A DNA stretch of 64,000 nucleotides from Sphingomonas sp. Leaf407 (GTDB taxonomy: Bacteria; Pseudomonadota; Alphaproteobacteria; Sphingomonadales; Sphingomonadaceae), in contig NZ_LMQO01000001.1 of NCBI RefSeq assembly GCF_001425385.1, positions 1,092,833-1,156,832 on the forward strand. The letters run 5' to 3'. Numbering within the stretch: the first letter of the stretch is position 1; every line of letters starts with the position of its first letter. Shown here in pieces: positions 61,448 through 64,000 of this stretch. The notes below the pieces were generated by a model. That model had not been told where the DNA came from. It saw only the letters and a program-made list of their open reading frames with translations, and did not search any database. Position numbers and translations under genes: made by a program.

Positions 61448-62199
61448 CCCGACCGACCGTCGCCCTGTTCGTCACCTGTCTGGTCGATGCGATGCGGCCG
61501 TCGATCGGCTTCGCCAGCATCAAGGTGCTGGAAGAAGCCGGGTTCGACGTCGTCGTACCACAGGGGCAGACCTGTTGCGGGCAGCCGGCGTTCAATTCGG
61601 GCGACCGGGCGGGCGCGGTGGAAATCGCCAGGGCGACGATCGCGGTCCTCGAACCGTACGACACGATCGTGGTGCCGAGCGGATCGTGTGGCGGCACGAT
61701 CAAGGCCCATTATCCCGAATTGTTCGCCGACGATCCGGCATGGCTGGCGCGGGCGGAAGCGGTGTCGGCCAAAACGCATGAGATCCTTTCGTTCCTCGAC
61801 GCACAGGGCTGGCGGCCCGCCGGCGTCGTGCTTGCGACGAGCGCGGCCTATCACGACAGTTGTTCCGGCTTGCGCGAACTGGGCGTCAAACGTCAGCCGC
61901 GCGCGCTGCTCGGCGCGGTCGCCGGGCTGGAGCAGGTGGCGCTGAAAGGCGCGGAAACCTGCTGCGGGTTCGGCGGCACCTTCTGCGTCAAATATCCCGC
62001 CATCTCGAACGCGGTGGTCGAGGAAAAGGCGCAGGCGATCGAGGACAGTGGCGCGGCGCTGCTGCTGGCGGGCGATCTCGGCTGCCTGATGAACATGGCG
62101 GGTAAGCTGCACCGGCGCGGCAGCGGGGTGCGCGCGTTCCACACCGTCGAGGTGCTGGCGGGCATGGGCGATGGCCCGGCGATCGGGGAAACGCGATGA
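61444..62199 (+). CDS. lutA: L-lactate oxidation protein LutA (Fe-S)
   Basis: 251 aa from GTG 61444, overlapping the esterase stop. Two CCG domains: TCCGQPAFNSG and ETCCGFGGTFCVKYPAIS, for an iron-sulfur cluster. Typical YkgE/LutA length. With LutB and LutC it oxidises L-lactate to pyruvate. In this locus the L-lactate is made by the rhamnose pathway. Confidence 0.92.
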   Translation: MTRPTVALFVTCLVDAMRPSIGFASIKVLEEAGFDVVVPQGQTCCGQPAFNSGDRAGAVEIARATIAVLEPYDTIVVPSGSCGGTIKAHYPELFADDPAWLARAEAVSAKTHEILSFLDAQGWRPAGVVLATSAAYHDSCSGLRELGVKRQPRALLGAVAGLEQVALKGAETCCGFGGTFCVKYPAISNAVVEEKAQAIEDSGAALLLAGDLGCLMNMAGKLHRRGSGVRAFHTVEVLAGMGDGPAIGETR

Positions 62200-63590
62200 G
62201 CTTTGGACAACGGGTCGAGCTGGCGCTGGCCGATCCGATCCTGAAGATCGCGGTCGAACGCACCGCCGGCACCGCCGAGGCCAAGCGCGCGGCGGCGGTG
62301 GCGGCGTTTCCGGCGTTCGAGGATGCCCGTGCGCGGGCGGCGGCGATCAAGGATCACACGATCGCCAATCTCGGCCATTATCTGGAACAGTTCGAGGCGA
62401 ACGCGATTGCGGCGGGCGCGCAGGTCCATTGGGCGCAGACCGCCGACGAGGCCGCCAAGATCGTCGTCGATCTCTGCCGCAAGGCGGGGGCGAAATCGGT
62501 CGCGCGGTCGAAATCGATGCTGGGAGAGGAGATCGGCCTGCCCCACGCGCTGGCCGAGGCGGGAATCGAGCGGATCGAAACCGATCTGGCCGAACATATC
62601 ATCCAGTTGGCGGGCGAACGGCCGTCGCACATCGTCTGGCCGGCGATGCACAAGACCCGCGAACAGGTGTCCGAGCTGTTCCGCGCGAAGCACGCCGACC
62701 CGCATGTCGAGGAAAGCATCGCCGCGATGGCGGAGAGCGCCCGGCGACATTTGCGCGTGGGGATGCTGGGCGCCGATGTCGGCATCTCGGGCGCCAATTT
62801 CCTGATCGCCGATACGGGAAGCATCTGCACCGTCACCAACGAAGGCAATGCCGAACTGTCGATCGTGCCGCCGCGTGTCCATATCGTGACGGCGGGGATC
62901 GAAAAGCTGGTGCCGTCGATGCCGCATGCGATCCATATGCTCAGGATGCTGGCGCGATCGGCGACCGGTGCGGCGCTGACGCAATATACCAGCTTCTACA
63001 CCGGGCCGAAACGTGGCGACGACCGCGACGGACCGGCGGAAATGCACATCGTGCTGGTCGACAACGGCCGCAGCGCGATGCGCGACGATGCGGCGCTGAA
63101 AGACATGCTGCGCTGCATACGTTGCGGGGCGTGCATGAACCACTGCGTCGTGTTCCGGCAGGTCGGCGGCCATGCCTATGGCGGCACCTATCCCGGGCCG
63201 ATGGGCGCGGTGCTGACCCCGGCGCTCGACGGGCTGTCGGCCAACCGCGATCTGGCGCACGCCTGCACGATGAACGGACGGTGTCAGGAGGTATGCCCGG
63301 TCAACATCCCCCTCCCCACCCTGTTGCGCGGCTGGCGCGAGAAGAGCTGGCGCGAGGGGCTGGAGCCGGTGACGATGCGGCAGGGGCTGGGCTGGTGGCG
63401 ACGGCTGGTGCTGCGGCCCAGGCTCTACCGGCTGGCGAGCGCGGCGGCGGTGCAGTCGATGCGGTTGCTGGCGAAGCGCGGCTGGATCGCCAGATTGCCG
63501 CTGGCCGGGGCATGGACCGCGCACCGCGACATGCCGGCACCGGAAGGCGGCACGTTCATGGCGCAATATGCCAGGGGCAAGCGGCGATGA
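62196..63590 (+). CDS. lutB: L-lactate oxidation protein LutB (Fe-S)
   Basis: 464 aa, typical for LutB/YkgF. The N-terminal LUD domain contains VGISGANFLIADTGSICTVTNEGNAEL and ends with a TGPKRGDDRDGPAEMHIVLVDNGR segment. The C-terminal ferredoxin-like part has CIRCGACMNHCVVFRQVGG and CTMNGRCQEVCPVNIPL. Four-base overlaps with both neighbours. Confidence 0.95.
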   Translation: MSFGQRVELALADPILKIAVERTAGTAEAKRAAAVAAFPAFEDARARAAAIKDHTIANLGHYLEQFEANAIAAGAQVHWAQTADEAAKIVVDLCRKAGAKSVARSKSMLGEEIGLPHALAEAGIERIETDLAEHIIQLAGERPSHIVWPAMHKTREQVSELFRAKHADPHVEESIAAMAESARRHLRVGMLGADVGISGANFLIADTGSICTVTNEGNAELSIVPPRVHIVTAGIEKLVPSMPHAIHMLRMLARSATGAALTQYTSFYTGPKRGDDRDGPAEMHIVLVDNGRSAMRDDAALKDMLRCIRCGACMNHCVVFRQVGGHAYGGTYPGPMGAVLTPALDGLSANRDLAHACTMNGRCQEVCPVNIPLPTLLRGWREKSWREGLEPVTMRQGLGWWRRLVLRPRLYRLASAAAVQSMRLLAKRGWIARLPLAGAWTAHRDMPAPEGGTFMAQYARGKRR

Positions 63591-64000
63591 GCGCGCGCGA
63601 CGCGATCCTCGACAAGCTGCGCCGCGCGGTGCCGGCGGACCTCGCCGAACAGGCGGCAGCGCTGGTGCGCGGCAACGAGCGGCCACCCGAACCGGCGGGC
63701 ACGCTCGCCGAACGATTCGCCGGCCGGCTGGCGGCACCGAGCGTGTCGGCGACGATCGAGCGGATCGGGGCGCTGGACGCGCTGCCGGCGGCGGTCGGGC
63801 GCTATCTGGGCGAGGCGGGCCTCGGGCCGGCGCTCTACCTGCCGCCCGATCCGGCGGTGCTCGGGCTCGACTGGTCGGGCTTCGCGATCACCGATACCGC
63901 GCTGCCCGATCAGCCGGCGGCGCTGGCGGTGGCGAAGGCGGGCGTTGCCGAAAGCGGGTCGCTGGTGTTCGAAACCGCGCCCGATGCACCGATGCTGCCC
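63587..64000 (+). CDS. lutC: L-lactate oxidation protein LutC, cut by right edge
   Basis: The first 138 codons are present from ATG 63587 (MSARDAILDKLRRAVPADLAEQAA). The sequence has the LutC/YkgG LUD domain with the SGLVFETAP-type motif (AVAKAGVAESGSLVFETAPDAP) at the end of the window. It completes the lutABC operon; the stop lies outside. Confidence 0.92.
   Translation, partial: MSARDAILDKLRRAVPADLAEQAAALVRGNERPPEPAGTLAERFAGRLAAPSVSATIERIGALDALPAAVGRYLGEAGLGPALYLPPDPAVLGLDWSGFAITDTALPDQPAALAVAKAGVAESGSLVFETAPDAPMLP

Noticed and set aside
1..64000. CRISPR array
   Set aside because: No regularly spaced 24-40-base direct repeats were seen anywhere; the dispersed repeats are kilobases apart with genes between.

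Overview
The window is high-GC alphaproteobacterial DNA, most likely from a Sphingomonas or close relative. This is inferred from three things: the phage gene set, a TonB-dependent carbohydrate locus without SusD, and an L-rhamnose route ending in L-lactate of the kind described in Sphingomonas. It has two halves separated by a tRNA-Met(CAT) gene at 27833-27909.

Left half (1 to about 27.8 kb): one end of an HK97-type siphophage prophage; its other end lies left of base 1. The structural genes are all on the minus strand and run from about 14.1 kb to the left edge: TerS, TerL, portal, prohead protease, major capsid, connector and head-closure proteins, gp10-like protein, tail completion, tail tube, a tail assembly chaperone pair joined by a -1 frameshift site (GGGAAAC), a 1147-aa tape measure, and distal tail proteins. 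An HNH nuclease, a DUF3164 protein and small regulators lie upstream (14.2-17.3 kb). From 17.3 to 21.9 kb is an accessory zone in which single cargo genes (VOC protein, membrane proteins, an XRE-ImmA/IrrE protein with a coupled partner) alternate with at least six same-orientation copies of a repeat made of a GC-rich hairpin followed by GATACCCGC boxes. Next come the lysogeny switch (CI-like repressor operon leftward, YdaS/Cro-like gene rightward, shared 16-bp operators), a rightward operon of small early genes, and a large serine recombinase whose 3' end overlaps the tRNA gene.

Right half (28-64 kb): host chromosome. After a 2H phosphoesterase and a Kup potassium transporter comes a large locus for the pectin component rhamnogalacturonan-I. 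It encodes a TonB-dependent receptor, PL26 and PL11 lyases, two CE12 acetylesterases and another esterase, GH28, GH35, GH105, GH115 and GH43-like enzymes, an exported PL22 oligogalacturonate lyase, a GPH sugar transporter and rhamnose mutarotase. It continues into RhaT and a complete non-phosphorylating L-rhamnose pathway: L-rhamnose dehydrogenase, lactonase, L-rhamnonate dehydratase, 2-keto-3-deoxyrhamnonate dehydrogenase and diketo hydrolase, giving pyruvate and L-lactate. LutABC (LutC cut by the right edge) follows to oxidise the L-lactate. An IclR regulator sits in the middle, and short palindromes with a CCA-N5-TGG core lie in three of the divergent or promoter regions, suggesting one shared regulon.
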